DNA of 64,000 nt from contig NZ_JACIVI010000007.1 of assembly GCF_014145335.1 (NCBI RefSeq), positions 43,846 through 107,845 of the forward strand, given 5' to 3'. The translations under genes were made by a program, and so were the position numbers. This document shows, one piece after another, positions 54,518-63,567 of this stretch. The stretch's first letter is position 1. Each line of letters opens with the position of its first letter. The notes beneath the pieces are model-generated. The model saw nothing but the letters and a program-made list of their open reading frames with translations. It did not search any database and was not told the DNA's origin. Source of the stretch: Aquariibacter albus. Lineage in GTDB: Bacteria; Pseudomonadota; Gammaproteobacteria; Burkholderiales; Burkholderiaceae_C.

Positions 54518-54591
54518 TGACGGGCCCAGGCAGCGCAAGACGTGCCAGGGCTACGGGCCCTAGACATTCGTCCACAGAGCGAGGAGACACG

Positions 54592-56298
54592 ATGAGCAAA
54601 CGACCGACCGTCCTGCGGGGCGGCCAGGCAGGCCTGCCTGCGCCCCGACGTCACCCCTGGGGGTGGACCCTGCTGCTGCTCGGCCCGCTGGGCCTGGGCG
54701 CCCCCCTGCACGCCGCCGAGATCGACACCGGCGTGCCCGAGCTGAAGCTGCGCTGGGACAACAGCTTCAAGCTCAGCAATGCCTTCCGGGTGAAGGACCG
54801 CAGCGACCGTCTGGTGGCCGACGTCAACCTCGACGATGGCGACCGCAACTTCGACAAGGGCTTGATCTCGAACCGCTTCGACCTGCTCAGCGAGGTCGAT
54901 GTCGGCTGGCGCAACCTCGGCCTGCGCGTCAGCGGCGCGGCCTGGTACGACACCGTCTACAACCGTCGCAACGATCACGACAACCCGGCCAGCTCCAACA
55001 ACCTCAGCGTGGCCAGCAACCGCTTTTCCGAGGACACGCGGCGCCTTCACGGCCGCAAGGCCGAGTTCCTCGATGCCTTCGTCTTCGGCCGCACCGAGCT
55101 GGGCGACATGCCGCTGACGGTGCGCCTGGGCCGCCACACCGTGGTCTACGGCGAGAGCCTGTTCTTCGGCAGCAACGGCATCGCCGCGGCCCAGGGGCCG
55201 GTCGACCTGGTCAAGCTGCTGACCGTGCCGAGCTCGCAGTTCAAGGAGATCCTTCGTCCGGTCGAGCAGATCTCCAGCGTGCTGCAGGTCAGCAAGCAGT
55301 TCACCCTCGGGGCCTACTACCAGTTCAAGTTCCGCGAGACCCTGATCCCTGGAGCCGGCAGCTACCTGAGCGGCTTCGACTTCGTGGGCGAAGGGGCCGA
55401 GCGCTTCATCGTGGGCGGGCCCCTCGTGCCGGGTGGCGGCGCAGCCGCCTTCCACCGCGGCCCCGACGTGAACGCCCGCGACAGCGGCCAGGGCGGTGTG
55501 CAGCTGCGCTGGTCGCCGACCGGCAGCGAGTGGGAATTCGGCCTCTACGCCGCCCGGTACCACGACAAGGGGGCGGCGCTCTACCTGACGCCCGATGCCG
55601 TACCGGACGGGGTCAGCGGCCGCGTCGGCAGCATCCAGCAGGTCTACCACGAGGGCATCCGAACCTACGGGGCGAGTGCCACCACCTCGATCGGTCAGCT
55701 GAACCTGGCCTTCGAGGCCTCGCTGCGCGACAACGTGGCCCTGGTCAGCGACCCGCAGGTCGTGCTGCCCGGCGTGTCGGCCAACAACGGCAGCCGGCCG
55801 CTCTACGCCGTCGGGAAGACGGCGCATGCGCAGATGTCCGGCATCTATGTGCTGAGCCAGACCGCCTTGTGGGATGCCGGCGTCTTCCTGGGCGAGGTGG
55901 CCTGGAACCGCCGCCTGTCGATCGACAGGAACCCCGCCGCGCTGGACCCCAACACCACACGCGATGCCGCGGCCCTGCGCTTCATCTTCGAGCCGTCCTA
56001 CTTCCAGGTGCTCGACGGGCTGGACGTGTCGGTGCCGATCGGCGTGGGCTACAACTTCTACGGCCGTTCCTCGTCCATCTTCAACTTCAACGGCGGCAGC
56101 TCCAAGGGCGGCGACTTCTCCATCGGCCTCAAGGGCCTGTACCAGAGCGTCTGGCAGTTCGGCCTGACCTACACCGGCTTCTTCGGCGCGTCCGACGGCT
56201 TCCTCACGCCGGCCAATTCACCGACGCCGGTGCTGTCCTACAAGCAGTTCTACAAGGACCGCAACTTCCTGGCCTTCTCGCTGCAGCGCACGCTGTGA
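54592..56298 (+). CDS. DUF1302 family outer-membrane-type protein (transport module 2)
   Basis: 568 residues from ATG 54592, with GAGGAGA upstream. A signal peptide with a long Arg/Pro-rich lead ends at LHAAE. The mature protein alternates polar and aromatic strands and ends SLQRTL. DUF1302 features: KAEFLDAFVFGRTELG, VRLGRHTVVYGESLFFGSNG and the central GVQLRWSPTGSEWEFGLYAARY. It is shorter than and divergent from the 676-residue copy at 37059. It is the first gene of this operon, whereas in module 1 the lipoprotein comes first. It likely forms an outer-membrane pore or binding protein for a hydrophobic aromatic. Confidence 0.9.
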   Translation: MSKRPTVLRGGQAGLPAPRRHPWGWTLLLLGPLGLGAPLHAAEIDTGVPELKLRWDNSFKLSNAFRVKDRSDRLVADVNLDDGDRNFDKGLISNRFDLLSEVDVGWRNLGLRVSGAAWYDTVYNRRNDHDNPASSNNLSVASNRFSEDTRRLHGRKAEFLDAFVFGRTELGDMPLTVRLGRHTVVYGESLFFGSNGIAAAQGPVDLVKLLTVPSSQFKEILRPVEQISSVLQVSKQFTLGAYYQFKFRETLIPGAGSYLSGFDFVGEGAERFIVGGPLVPGGGAAAFHRGPDVNARDSGQGGVQLRWSPTGSEWEFGLYAARYHDKGAALYLTPDAVPDGVSGRVGSIQQVYHEGIRTYGASATTSIGQLNLAFEASLRDNVALVSDPQVVLPGVSANNGSRPLYAVGKTAHAQMSGIYVLSQTALWDAGVFLGEVAWNRRLSIDRNPAALDPNTTRDAAALRFIFEPSYFQVLDGLDVSVPIGVGYNFYGRSSSIFNFNGGSSKGGDFSIGLKGLYQSVWQFGLTYTGFFGASDGFLTPANSPTPVLSYKQFYKDRNFLAFSLQRTL

Positions 56299-56309
56299 TG
56301 GAGCAAAGC

Positions 56310-57710
56310 ATGACGATCCCCACCCCCCGCCAGTCTCTCTCTTCGCGAGCGCCGCATGCGCTGGCCCTGGCCGCCTGCCTCGGGCTGATCCTGCCGGCCG
56401 TGGCCGCAGTCTCAGCCGATGAGGCTGCCCAACTCAAGTCCACGCTCACGCCGCTGGGCGCCGAACGTGCCGGCAGCAAGGACGGCCGCATTCCCGCCTG
56501 GACCGGCGGCTACACCAAGGTTGCACCCGGCTGGAAGAACGGCCAGCCGCGGCCCGACCCCTTCGCGGGCGAGAAGCCGCTGGTCTCCGTCTCGGCCAAG
56601 AACCTGGCCGAGCACGAGGGCCACCTCAGCGAGGGGGTGAAGGCGCTGATGAAGAAGCACCCCGATTTCCGCATCGACGTCTATCCGACCCACCGCACCG
56701 CCGCGGCGCCGGACTGGGTCTACGAGAACACCTTCAAGAACGCGACCTCGGCGCGGCTGGTCGACAAGGGCTATGGCGTGACCGATGCCTTCGGCGGCAT
56801 CCCCTTCCCCATTCCCAAGAGCGGCATGGAGGTGATGCTGAACGCGCGCCTGGCCTGGGAAGGGCCGGCGCAGAAGTACCCGCTCAACACCTGGGTCGTC
56901 ACCGGTGATGGCAAGCGCACGCTGTCGTCCGGCGGTCAGCAGACCTGGCTGTGGTCCTACTACCAGAAGGATCAGCGCGACAAGTACCTGGCCAAGCCCA
57001 GTCACTACAAGATGGGCGCCTTCACCAAGTCCTCGCCGGCCGCGGTGGCGGGCGAGGTCATCCTGCTGCACGAGACCGTCCACGAGGAGGCCGTGCCGCG
57101 CAGCGTCTGGCAGTACCTCGTCGGTCAGCGCCGCGTGCGCAAAGCGCCGTCGATCGCCTACGACACGCCCGATACCGTGACCTCCGGCACCGGCCTGTTC
57201 GACGAGGCTTTCGGCACCCTCGGCCCGCTGGACCGGCACGAGTTCAAGATCGTCGGCAAGCAGGAGATGTACGTGCCCTACAACTCCAACCGCACCGCGC
57301 TGGCGAAGGTGGAGGACTTGGTCACCCCCCGCTTCCTGAACCCCGACCATGTGCGCTGGGAGCTGCGCCGCGTCTGGGTGGTGGAGGCCACCCTGGCGCC
57401 GGGCAAGCGCCATGTGATGGCCAAGCGCCGCTACTACATCGAGGAAGACGCCTGGAAGCTGGTGCTGGCCGACCACTGGGACGCCCAGGGTCAGCTCTAT
57501 CACCTGCAGTACGCGCTGCCCTATCTGGTGCCCGAGGTGCCGGCCGTGGTGACTACCGTGCAGTGGGGCGTGATCAACCTGCTGACCGGTCAGTACTACT
57601 ACAACTGCAGCTTCAACGAGCTGCCCCAGCACTACCCGGTGCCCCAGCTGCCGCAGGACCTGAACGAGGGCATGTTGAGCCCCGAGGCCATCGCCACCGG
57701 CGCCCGCTGA
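56310..57710 (+). CDS. DUF1329 family periplasmic protein (transport module 2)
   Basis: 466 residues from ATG 56310, supported by GGAG six bases upstream; ATG 56298 overlaps the DUF1302 stop but has no ribosome site. A signal peptide ends near AVSA. Recognisable DUF1329 segments are GRIPAWTGGYTKVAPGWKNG, VGQRRVRKAPSIAYDTPD and RRVWVVEATLAPGKRHV. Compared with the module 1 copy it has a longer N-terminal domain with a 'GRIPAW' signature. It follows DUF1302 by 11 bp. Confidence 0.9.
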   Translation: MTIPTPRQSLSSRAPHALALAACLGLILPAVAAVSADEAAQLKSTLTPLGAERAGSKDGRIPAWTGGYTKVAPGWKNGQPRPDPFAGEKPLVSVSAKNLAEHEGHLSEGVKALMKKHPDFRIDVYPTHRTAAAPDWVYENTFKNATSARLVDKGYGVTDAFGGIPFPIPKSGMEVMLNARLAWEGPAQKYPLNTWVVTGDGKRTLSSGGQQTWLWSYYQKDQRDKYLAKPSHYKMGAFTKSSPAAVAGEVILLHETVHEEAVPRSVWQYLVGQRRVRKAPSIAYDTPDTVTSGTGLFDEAFGTLGPLDRHEFKIVGKQEMYVPYNSNRTALAKVEDLVTPRFLNPDHVRWELRRVWVVEATLAPGKRHVMAKRRYYIEEDAWKLVLADHWDAQGQLYHLQYALPYLVPEVPAVVTTVQWGVINLLTGQYYYNCSFNELPQHYPVPQLPQDLNEGMLSPEAIATGAR

Positions 57711-57752
57711 GCGCCGCCGCCGGAGGGGCCGCCGCCGATCCGGCGGGCCCCT

Positions 57753-57779
57753 CCCCCCGCCGGTCCGGCCGGCGGGGGG
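57753..57779 (+). terminator. GC-rich hairpin after the second DUF1329 gene
   Basis: CCCCCCGCCGG, TCCGG, CCGGCGGGGGG: an 11-bp perfect stem followed by CGCTTCTT. It resembles the hairpin that follows the first DUF1329 gene (40533) in position relative to the gene. With no long T run it may attenuate, rather than end, transcription into the YCF48 gene. Confidence 0.5.
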
Positions 57780-57868
57780 CGCTTCTTCCCGATCCCGATC
57801 CGCGACGTCCCGCCCTTCCGGTCGGGGCCGCGGCCGCCGCATGGCCTGCCGTCCCTCCTTCGCCGCCC

Positions 57869-58942
57869 ATGAGCCCGATGTCTTCTTCCTCTGCCGAACG
57901 CCGGCGCCGTGCGCTGATGCTGGCCTTGCTGCCTGCCCTGCCCGCCGTGGCCCCTGCCGCTCCGGCCCCCGGAACCTACCCAGTGCTGCGCGAGCCGGCT
58001 CCGCCCGCGGCCCGCGCGGCCTCGGCCGCCCTGCTCGCCCTGGCCTGGGCCGGGCCAAGGCTGGTCGCCGTCGGCGAGCGCGGCCTGATCCTCACCTCCG
58101 AGGACCAGGGCCGCCGCTGGGTTCAGGCTCGTAGCCCGGTGCGCAGCACGTTGACCGCGGTGCAGTTCGTGGATGCGCAGCTGGGCTGGGCGGTCGGCCA
58201 CCTGGGCGTGATCCTGCACAGCCGCGATGGCGGCCTGAGCTGGGTCAGACAGCTCGACGGCCTGCAGCTCCCCGAGCTCTACGCCCAGGCCGCGCAGGGC
58301 GATGAGGCTGCGACCCTGGCCCGCCAACTCGCAGCCGACGGCCCCGACAAGCCCTGGCTTGCGCTGAGCTTCCAGGATGCGCGCCGCGGTCTCGTCGTCG
58401 GTGCCTACAACCTGGCCCTGGCCACCGAGGACGGGGGCGCCCACTGGCAGCCGATCAGTGCGCGCCTGCCGAACCCGCGCAGCCTGCATCTCTACGGCGT
58501 TGCGCGGCAGGGCGAGACCGTGCTGCTGGCCGGCGAGCAGGGCCTGCTGATGCGATCGAACGATGGCGGCAGTCACTTCGAGCCGCTCGCCTCCCCCTAC
58601 CGCGGCAGCTGGTTCGGCGTGCAGGCCCTGCAGCGCGGCGAGCTGCTGCTGCACGGCCTGCGCGGCAGCGTGCAGCTCTCACGCGACCAGGGCAGCAGCT
58701 GGCAGCCGCTCGACACCGGCCTGGGCGTGTCGATCACCGCAGTGGTCGAACGGGCCGACGGCAGCCTGCTGATCGCGAGCCAGGCCGGCGAGCTGCTGCA
58801 GCGTGCCCCCGGAGCCGCCAGCCTGCAGCGCTGGCCGGCCCCGCCGCTGCCGCCGCTGGCCGCCCTGGCGGCCCTGCCCGAGGGCGGGGCCGTGGTCGCC
58901 GGCCTGCGCGGCGTGATGCGCGTCGAGCCGCCCCTGCGCTGA
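57869..58942 (+). CDS. YCF48-like beta-propeller protein (transport module 2)
   Basis: 357 residues from ATG 57869 (or 57878). A signal peptide follows the basic ERRRR stretch; no lipobox is visible, unlike module 1. Repeated blades carry 'SxDxGxxW' motifs: TSEDQGRRWVQA, SRDGGLSWVRQ, TEDGGAHWQPI, SNDGGSHFEPL and SRDQGSSWQPL. This is the BNR/YCF48 type seen beside the other RND permease. It is 34 bp before the permease gene. A periplasmic partner role for the permease is inferred from repeated linkage. Confidence 0.88.
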   Translation: MSPMSSSSAERRRRALMLALLPALPAVAPAAPAPGTYPVLREPAPPAARAASAALLALAWAGPRLVAVGERGLILTSEDQGRRWVQARSPVRSTLTAVQFVDAQLGWAVGHLGVILHSRDGGLSWVRQLDGLQLPELYAQAAQGDEAATLARQLAADGPDKPWLALSFQDARRGLVVGAYNLALATEDGGAHWQPISARLPNPRSLHLYGVARQGETVLLAGEQGLLMRSNDGGSHFEPLASPYRGSWFGVQALQRGELLLHGLRGSVQLSRDQGSSWQPLDTGLGVSITAVVERADGSLLIASQAGELLQRAPGAASLQRWPAPPLPPLAALAALPEGGAVVAGLRGVMRVEPPLR

Positions 58943-58976
58943 GCGTTCCGAACCCCTTTCCCGAGTCCGTCCTGCC

Positions 58977-61406
58977 ATGCATGCCGACCTTGCCCCCGAT
59001 CCCCACCCCGTCCTGCGGCGGGTGGAGGACTTCGATCCCCGCTCCGGTCCGCTGCTCGAACGCGCGGTCTTCAACCACCGCCCGCTGGTCCTGCTGATCT
59101 GCCTGCTGCTGACCCTGTTGCTCGGTGCGCAGGCCTTGAAGCTGCAGCTGCACGCCAGCTTCGAGAAGATGGTGCCGACCCAGCACCCCTACATCGTCAA
59201 CTACCTCGCGCAGCGCAGCCAGCTCAGCGGCCTGGGCCAGGCCGTGCGCATCGCGGTGGAAAACCGCCAGGGCGACATCCACGACGCCGACTACCTCGCA
59301 GCCTTGGCCAAGATCAACGACGAGGTCTTCCTGCTGCCCGGCGTCGACCGGGCCTACATGAAATCGCTGTGGACGCCGGCCGTGCGCTGGACTGCCGTGA
59401 CCGAGGAAGGCCTGGAGGGCGGCACCGTCATTCCCGAGGACTACGACGGTTCGCCCGAGGCCCTGGCCCGGGTGCGCGCCAACATCGAGCGTTCGGGCCT
59501 GATCGGCCAGCTGGTCGCGCATGACCTGCGCTCCAGCATCATCGAGGTGCCGCTGCTGGCCCGCATCGAGGCCACCGGTCAGCCGGTCGACGCGGCCGTC
59601 TTCGGCGCCCAGCTCGAAGCCCTGCGCGCCAAGTACCAGACCGAGTCGCTGCGGCTGCACATCACCGGCTTTCCGAAGATCGTCGGCGACCTGATCGAGG
59701 GTCTGGGCGAGGTGCTGGGCTTCTTCGCCGTGGCGCTGCTGATCGCCGCAGCCATGGTCTACGCCGCCACCCGCGACGCGCGCAGCACCGCGCTGGTGGT
59801 GGCCAGCTCGCTGGTCGCCGTGGTCTGGCAACTCGGCCTGCTGCCGACCCTGGGCTTCAGCCTGGACCCGTACTCGATCCTGGTGCCCTTCCTCGTCTTC
59901 GCCATCGGCATGAGCCATGGCGCCCAGAAGATGAACGGGATCATGCAGGACATCGGCCGCGGCACGCACAAGCAGGTGGCGGCGCGCTACACCTTCCGCC
60001 GCCTCTTCCTGGCCGGCCTGACCGCGCTGCTGGCCGATGCGGTGGGCTTCGCCGTGCTGCTCATCATCGACATCCCGGTGATCCAGGAGCTGGCCCTGGC
60101 TGCCAGCCTGGGCGTGGGCGTGCTGATCTTCACCAACCTGATTCTGCTGCCGGTGCTGCTGTCCTACACCGGCGTCAGCGCCGCGGCGGCCGAGCGCAGC
60201 CTGCGCGCCGAGCGTGCCGCCGGTGCCGCGCAGCGCTCCGTCTGGGGCCTGCTCGGCCGCTTCACCGAACGGCGCTGGGCCCTTGCGGCGCTGGCCGTGG
60301 CGGGCGGGCTGGCCGTGCTCGGGATTCACGGCAGCCTGCAGCTGAAGATCGGCGACCTGGACCCCGGCGCCCCCGAACTGCGCGCCGACTCGCGCTACAA
60401 CCGCGACAGCGCCTTCATGGTGTCGCACTACGCGGCCAGCGCCGACCTCTTCGTCGTGATGGTGCAGGCCGAGGGCAAGGGCTGCGTGAACTACGACGTG
60501 GTCTCGCGCGTCGATGCCCTGGCCTGGACGCTGCAGCAGCTGCCTGGCGTCGAATCGACCAGCTCGGCCCCGGCCCTGGCCAAGCTGTCCTCGGTCGGTT
60601 TCAACGAGGGCAATCTGAAGTGGTACGAGCTGCTGCCGAATGCCGGCGCGCTCGGCACCCTGCTCACCTACGCGCCGCGCGAGCTGCTGCCGGAAAGCTG
60701 CGAGCTGCTGCCGCTCTACGTGCATCTGCAGGACCACAAGGCCGAGACGCTGTCGCGCGTGGTCGCCACCGTCGAGGCCTTCAAGGCCGAGCACGAGACG
60801 CCGCAGGCCCGCTTCCTGCTGGCCGCCGGCAGCGCCGGCATCGAGGCCGCGACCAACATCGTCGTGCAGCGTGCCTGGCTGCAGATGCTGGGCCTGGTCT
60901 ATGCGGCCGTGGTGCTGCTGTGCTTCATCACCTTCCGCTCCTGGCGGGCGGTGGTGGTTGCGGTGCTGCCGCTGATGCTGACCTCGGTGCTGGCCGAGGC
61001 GCTGATGGTCGCGCTGGGCATGGGTGTGAAGGTGGCGACGCTGCCGGTGATCGCGCTCGGCGTGGGCATCGGCGTGGACTACGCGCTCTACATCCTGGCC
61101 GTCACCCTGGCCCGGCTGCGGGCCGGCGAGGACCTGGCGGCTGCCTACCAGCATGCCCTGCGCTTCACCGGCAAGGTGGTGCTGCTGACGGGCTGCACCC
61201 TGGCCCTGGGCGTGGCCACCTGGGCCTTCTCGGCAATCAAGTTCCAGGCCGACATGGGCGTGCTGCTCGCCTTCATGTTCGTCTGGAACATGCTCGGCGC
61301 GCTGGTGCTGGTGCCGGCCCTCGCACACTTCCTGCTGAGACCGTCTGTCCACCGGACCGGGCAGGCTGCGCCCGTCGCCCGCGTGCTGCAGGAGGCCCGC
61401 GCATGA
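58977..61406 (+). CDS. RND/MMPL-family permease (transport module 2)
   Basis: 809 residues with two similar halves: a first membrane helix (around residues 38-57), a periplasmic loop with KMVPTQHPYIVNYLAQRS, then five membrane helices, and the same again. LGVGIGVDYALYILAV is the conserved membrane motif. Overall organisation is the same as the module 1 permease, but identity by eye is low, so the two are anciently diverged. Its stop overlaps the start of the reductase gene (ATGA), tying the transporter directly to the oxygenase system. Import of the Rieske oxygenase substrate or export of a toxic product are both possible. Confidence 0.92.
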   Translation: MHADLAPDPHPVLRRVEDFDPRSGPLLERAVFNHRPLVLLICLLLTLLLGAQALKLQLHASFEKMVPTQHPYIVNYLAQRSQLSGLGQAVRIAVENRQGDIHDADYLAALAKINDEVFLLPGVDRAYMKSLWTPAVRWTAVTEEGLEGGTVIPEDYDGSPEALARVRANIERSGLIGQLVAHDLRSSIIEVPLLARIEATGQPVDAAVFGAQLEALRAKYQTESLRLHITGFPKIVGDLIEGLGEVLGFFAVALLIAAAMVYAATRDARSTALVVASSLVAVVWQLGLLPTLGFSLDPYSILVPFLVFAIGMSHGAQKMNGIMQDIGRGTHKQVAARYTFRRLFLAGLTALLADAVGFAVLLIIDIPVIQELALAASLGVGVLIFTNLILLPVLLSYTGVSAAAAERSLRAERAAGAAQRSVWGLLGRFTERRWALAALAVAGGLAVLGIHGSLQLKIGDLDPGAPELRADSRYNRDSAFMVSHYAASADLFVVMVQAEGKGCVNYDVVSRVDALAWTLQQLPGVESTSSAPALAKLSSVGFNEGNLKWYELLPNAGALGTLLTYAPRELLPESCELLPLYVHLQDHKAETLSRVVATVEAFKAEHETPQARFLLAAGSAGIEAATNIVVQRAWLQMLGLVYAAVVLLCFITFRSWRAVVVAVLPLMLTSVLAEALMVALGMGVKVATLPVIALGVGIGVDYALYILAVTLARLRAGEDLAAAYQHALRFTGKVVLLTGCTLALGVATWAFSAIKFQADMGVLLAFMFVWNMLGALVLVPALAHFLLRPSVHRTGQAAPVARVLQEARA

Positions 61407-62413
61407 GCCTGCAGCATCCCGTGCCGCCGCGGCCGGCGGCTCCCGAGCCCCAGGGCTGGATCGCCGTGCGCGTCGCGCATCGCGAGTCCCTGGGCGCCGA
61501 CATCGTCGGACTGCAACTGGTCGCCGAGGGCGACGTCCCCTTGCCGCCGGCCGAGGCCGGCGCACACATCGAGCTGGCCCTGCCCAACGGGCTGCGGCGC
61601 TGCTACTCGCTGTGCAACCCGCCGGGGCCGGTGACGGCCTATGCGCTGGGCGTGCTGCGGGACGCGGCCTCGCGCGGCGGCTCGCGCTGCGTGCATGCGG
61701 AGTTGCTGCCCGGCACCGGCCTCTGGATCCGGCCGCCGCGCAACCTCTTCCCGCTGCCGGCGCAGGGCCCCGTGTGCCTTCTGGCTGGCGGCATCGGCAT
61801 CACGCCGCTGCTCGCCATGGCCGAGCAGCTGCACGCCGAGGGCCGCGACTTCCGCCTGCACTACGCCTGCCGGAGCCGCGCGCGTGCGGCTTTCCTGCCG
61901 CAGCTGGCGGCTGCGCCCTGGGCGGCCCGCGTGCAGCTGCACTTCGACGACGGCCCTCCTGCTCAGCGTCTGAGCCTGGATGCGGTGCTCGGTCCCTTCG
62001 ACGGCGCCCGCCACCTGATGGTCTGCGGCCCCGCCGGATTGATCGACGCGGCCCTGGCGCGGGCTGCGGCCCTGGGCTGGCCCGAGGCCCATCGCCATGC
62101 CGAGCGCTTTGCCGCGGCCCCCGCCGCTGCGGAAAGGGCTGCGGAGGGCGGCTTCGAGGTGGTGCTGGCGCGCAGTGGCCGCGTTGTGCCGGTGCCCGCC
62201 GGACGCAGCGTCGCGGCCTGCCTGATCGCCGCCGGCGTGCCGCTGCCGCTGTCCTGCGAGCAGGGCATCTGCGGCACCTGCGCCGTGCGCGTGCTCGACG
62301 GCGAACCCGATCACCGCGACCTCGTTTTCACCGCGGCCGAGCAGGCCGCCAACACCCACTTCACGCCCTGCTGCTCGCGCGCCAAGTCCGCGCGGCTGGT
62401 GCTTGATCTCTGA
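61403..62413 (+). CDS. VanB-like ferredoxin/flavin oxidoreductase
   Basis: 336 residues. The flavin domain (RCYSLCNPPG) and the NAD-binding GGIGITPLLAMAEQLH come first, with a C-terminal plant-type [2Fe-2S] domain (CEQGICGTCAVRVLDG plus a later CC). This domain order, ferredoxin last, is that of VanB/PobB-type reductases serving class IA Rieske oxygenases. It is translationally coupled to the permease and lies 34 bp before the first Rieske oxygenase, so it is the likely electron donor for both oxygenases. Confidence 0.93.
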   Translation: MSLQHPVPPRPAAPEPQGWIAVRVAHRESLGADIVGLQLVAEGDVPLPPAEAGAHIELALPNGLRRCYSLCNPPGPVTAYALGVLRDAASRGGSRCVHAELLPGTGLWIRPPRNLFPLPAQGPVCLLAGGIGITPLLAMAEQLHAEGRDFRLHYACRSRARAAFLPQLAAAPWAARVQLHFDDGPPAQRLSLDAVLGPFDGARHLMVCGPAGLIDAALARAAALGWPEAHRHAERFAAAPAAAERAAEGGFEVVLARSGRVVPVPAGRSVAACLIAAGVPLPLSCEQGICGTCAVRVLDGEPDHRDLVFTAAEQAANTHFTPCCSRAKSARLVLDL

Positions 62414-62447
62414 GTCTGTCCCTGCTGTCCTCCCGCCGGAGTCCGCC

Positions 62448-63521
62448 ATGACCGTCCATGCCCTGAAGCCGCACACCCCCTTTCTGATGAACGCCTGGTA
62501 CGTGGCCGCGCTGTCCAGCGAGGTCGGCCCCGAAGCCCTGTTCCATCGCACCCTGCTCGACACGCCGGTGCTGATCTATCGCAAGGCCGACGGCACGCCG
62601 GTTGCGCTGCACGACCGCTGCCCGCACCGTTTCGCGCCGCTGCATCTGGGCAGGCGCATCGGCGACGAGGTGGCCTGCCTGTATCACGCGCTGCGCTTCG
62701 ACTGCAGCGGCCAATGCACGCACAACCCGCACGGCAACGGTCAGATTCCGGCGGCCGCCCAGGTGCGCAGCTTTCCGCTGCTGGAGCGCCACGGCTTCCT
62801 GTGGATCTGGATGGGCGAGCCGGCTGCGGCGCGGCCCGAGGCGCTGCCCGATTTCAGCCCGCTCGATGCAGGTCCCGAGACCGGCGTGGCCCACACCTAC
62901 ATGCACATGAAGGCGAACTACGAGCTGATCGTGGACAACGTGATGGACCTCAGCCACATCGATCATGTGCACGGCGAGATCATCAACACGCGTGGTCAGC
63001 TTTCGCCGCTGCGGCCGGCGCTGCGCGAGGGCGCGGCCGAGGCTTTGTCAGCCCGCTGGGAGTGGACGCAGACCCCGGCCATGCTGATCTTCGCGAACTT
63101 CCTGCCGCAGCCGCGCGAAGCGGCACGCCACTTCTTCGACATCACCTGGACGCCACCGGCCAACATCCAGCTCAGCGTCGGGGCCGTGCAGGACCCCGAC
63201 CTTGCGCTGGACCTGCAGCACTGCATCGGTCAGTACGACCTGCACACCTGCACGCCGGAACGTGCGCACACCACGCACTACTTCTTCGCCACGCGGCGCA
63301 ACCACGTCGAGCACGACGCCGGCTACAACGCCGCCAAGATCGCGGCCATGCACACGGCCTTCGAGGCCGAGGACGGCCCCATCATCGAAGCCGTCGATGC
63401 CGAGATGGGCACGCCGGACTTCTTCAGCCTCAACCCCGTGCTGATGAGCAATGACGTGGCCCCGGTGCGGGTGCGGCGCAGCCTGAAGCGCCTGATCGAT
63501 CTGGAGCGTGCGGCCCGCTGA
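62448..63521 (+). CDS. VanA-like Rieske oxygenase alpha subunit
   Basis: 357 residues from ATG 62448. The Rieske cluster motif is CPH-x16-CLYH (Cys58, His60, Cys77, His80). The mononuclear iron site is in DNVMDLSHIDHVHG (Asp167, His170, His175 region). It belongs to the vanillate O-demethylase/toluenesulfonate/dicamba demethylase branch, which act as homo-oligomers and often remove O-methyl groups from carboxylated aromatics. The substrate is not determined. The first 140 residues are almost the same as in the next gene. Confidence 0.93.
   Translation: MTVHALKPHTPFLMNAWYVAALSSEVGPEALFHRTLLDTPVLIYRKADGTPVALHDRCPHRFAPLHLGRRIGDEVACLYHALRFDCSGQCTHNPHGNGQIPAAAQVRSFPLLERHGFLWIWMGEPAAARPEALPDFSPLDAGPETGVAHTYMHMKANYELIVDNVMDLSHIDHVHGEIINTRGQLSPLRPALREGAAEALSARWEWTQTPAMLIFANFLPQPREAARHFFDITWTPPANIQLSVGAVQDPDLALDLQHCIGQYDLHTCTPERAHTTHYFFATRRNHVEHDAGYNAAKIAAMHTAFEAEDGPIIEAVDAEMGTPDFFSLNPVLMSNDVAPVRVRRSLKRLIDLERAAR
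62490..62907 (+). repeat. Direct repeat, left copy (Rieske N-terminal coding region)
   Basis: 418 bp that recur at 63583-64000 with six base differences by eye, at a constant offset of 1093 bp. The similarity begins abruptly within the coding sequence, at the NAW codons. It represents a recent duplication or gene conversion. Confidence 0.9.
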
Positions 63522-63567
63522 GCCGCTGCCCCCGTCCCTCTCCCTGTCCACCTGCCTGGAGCCCCGC

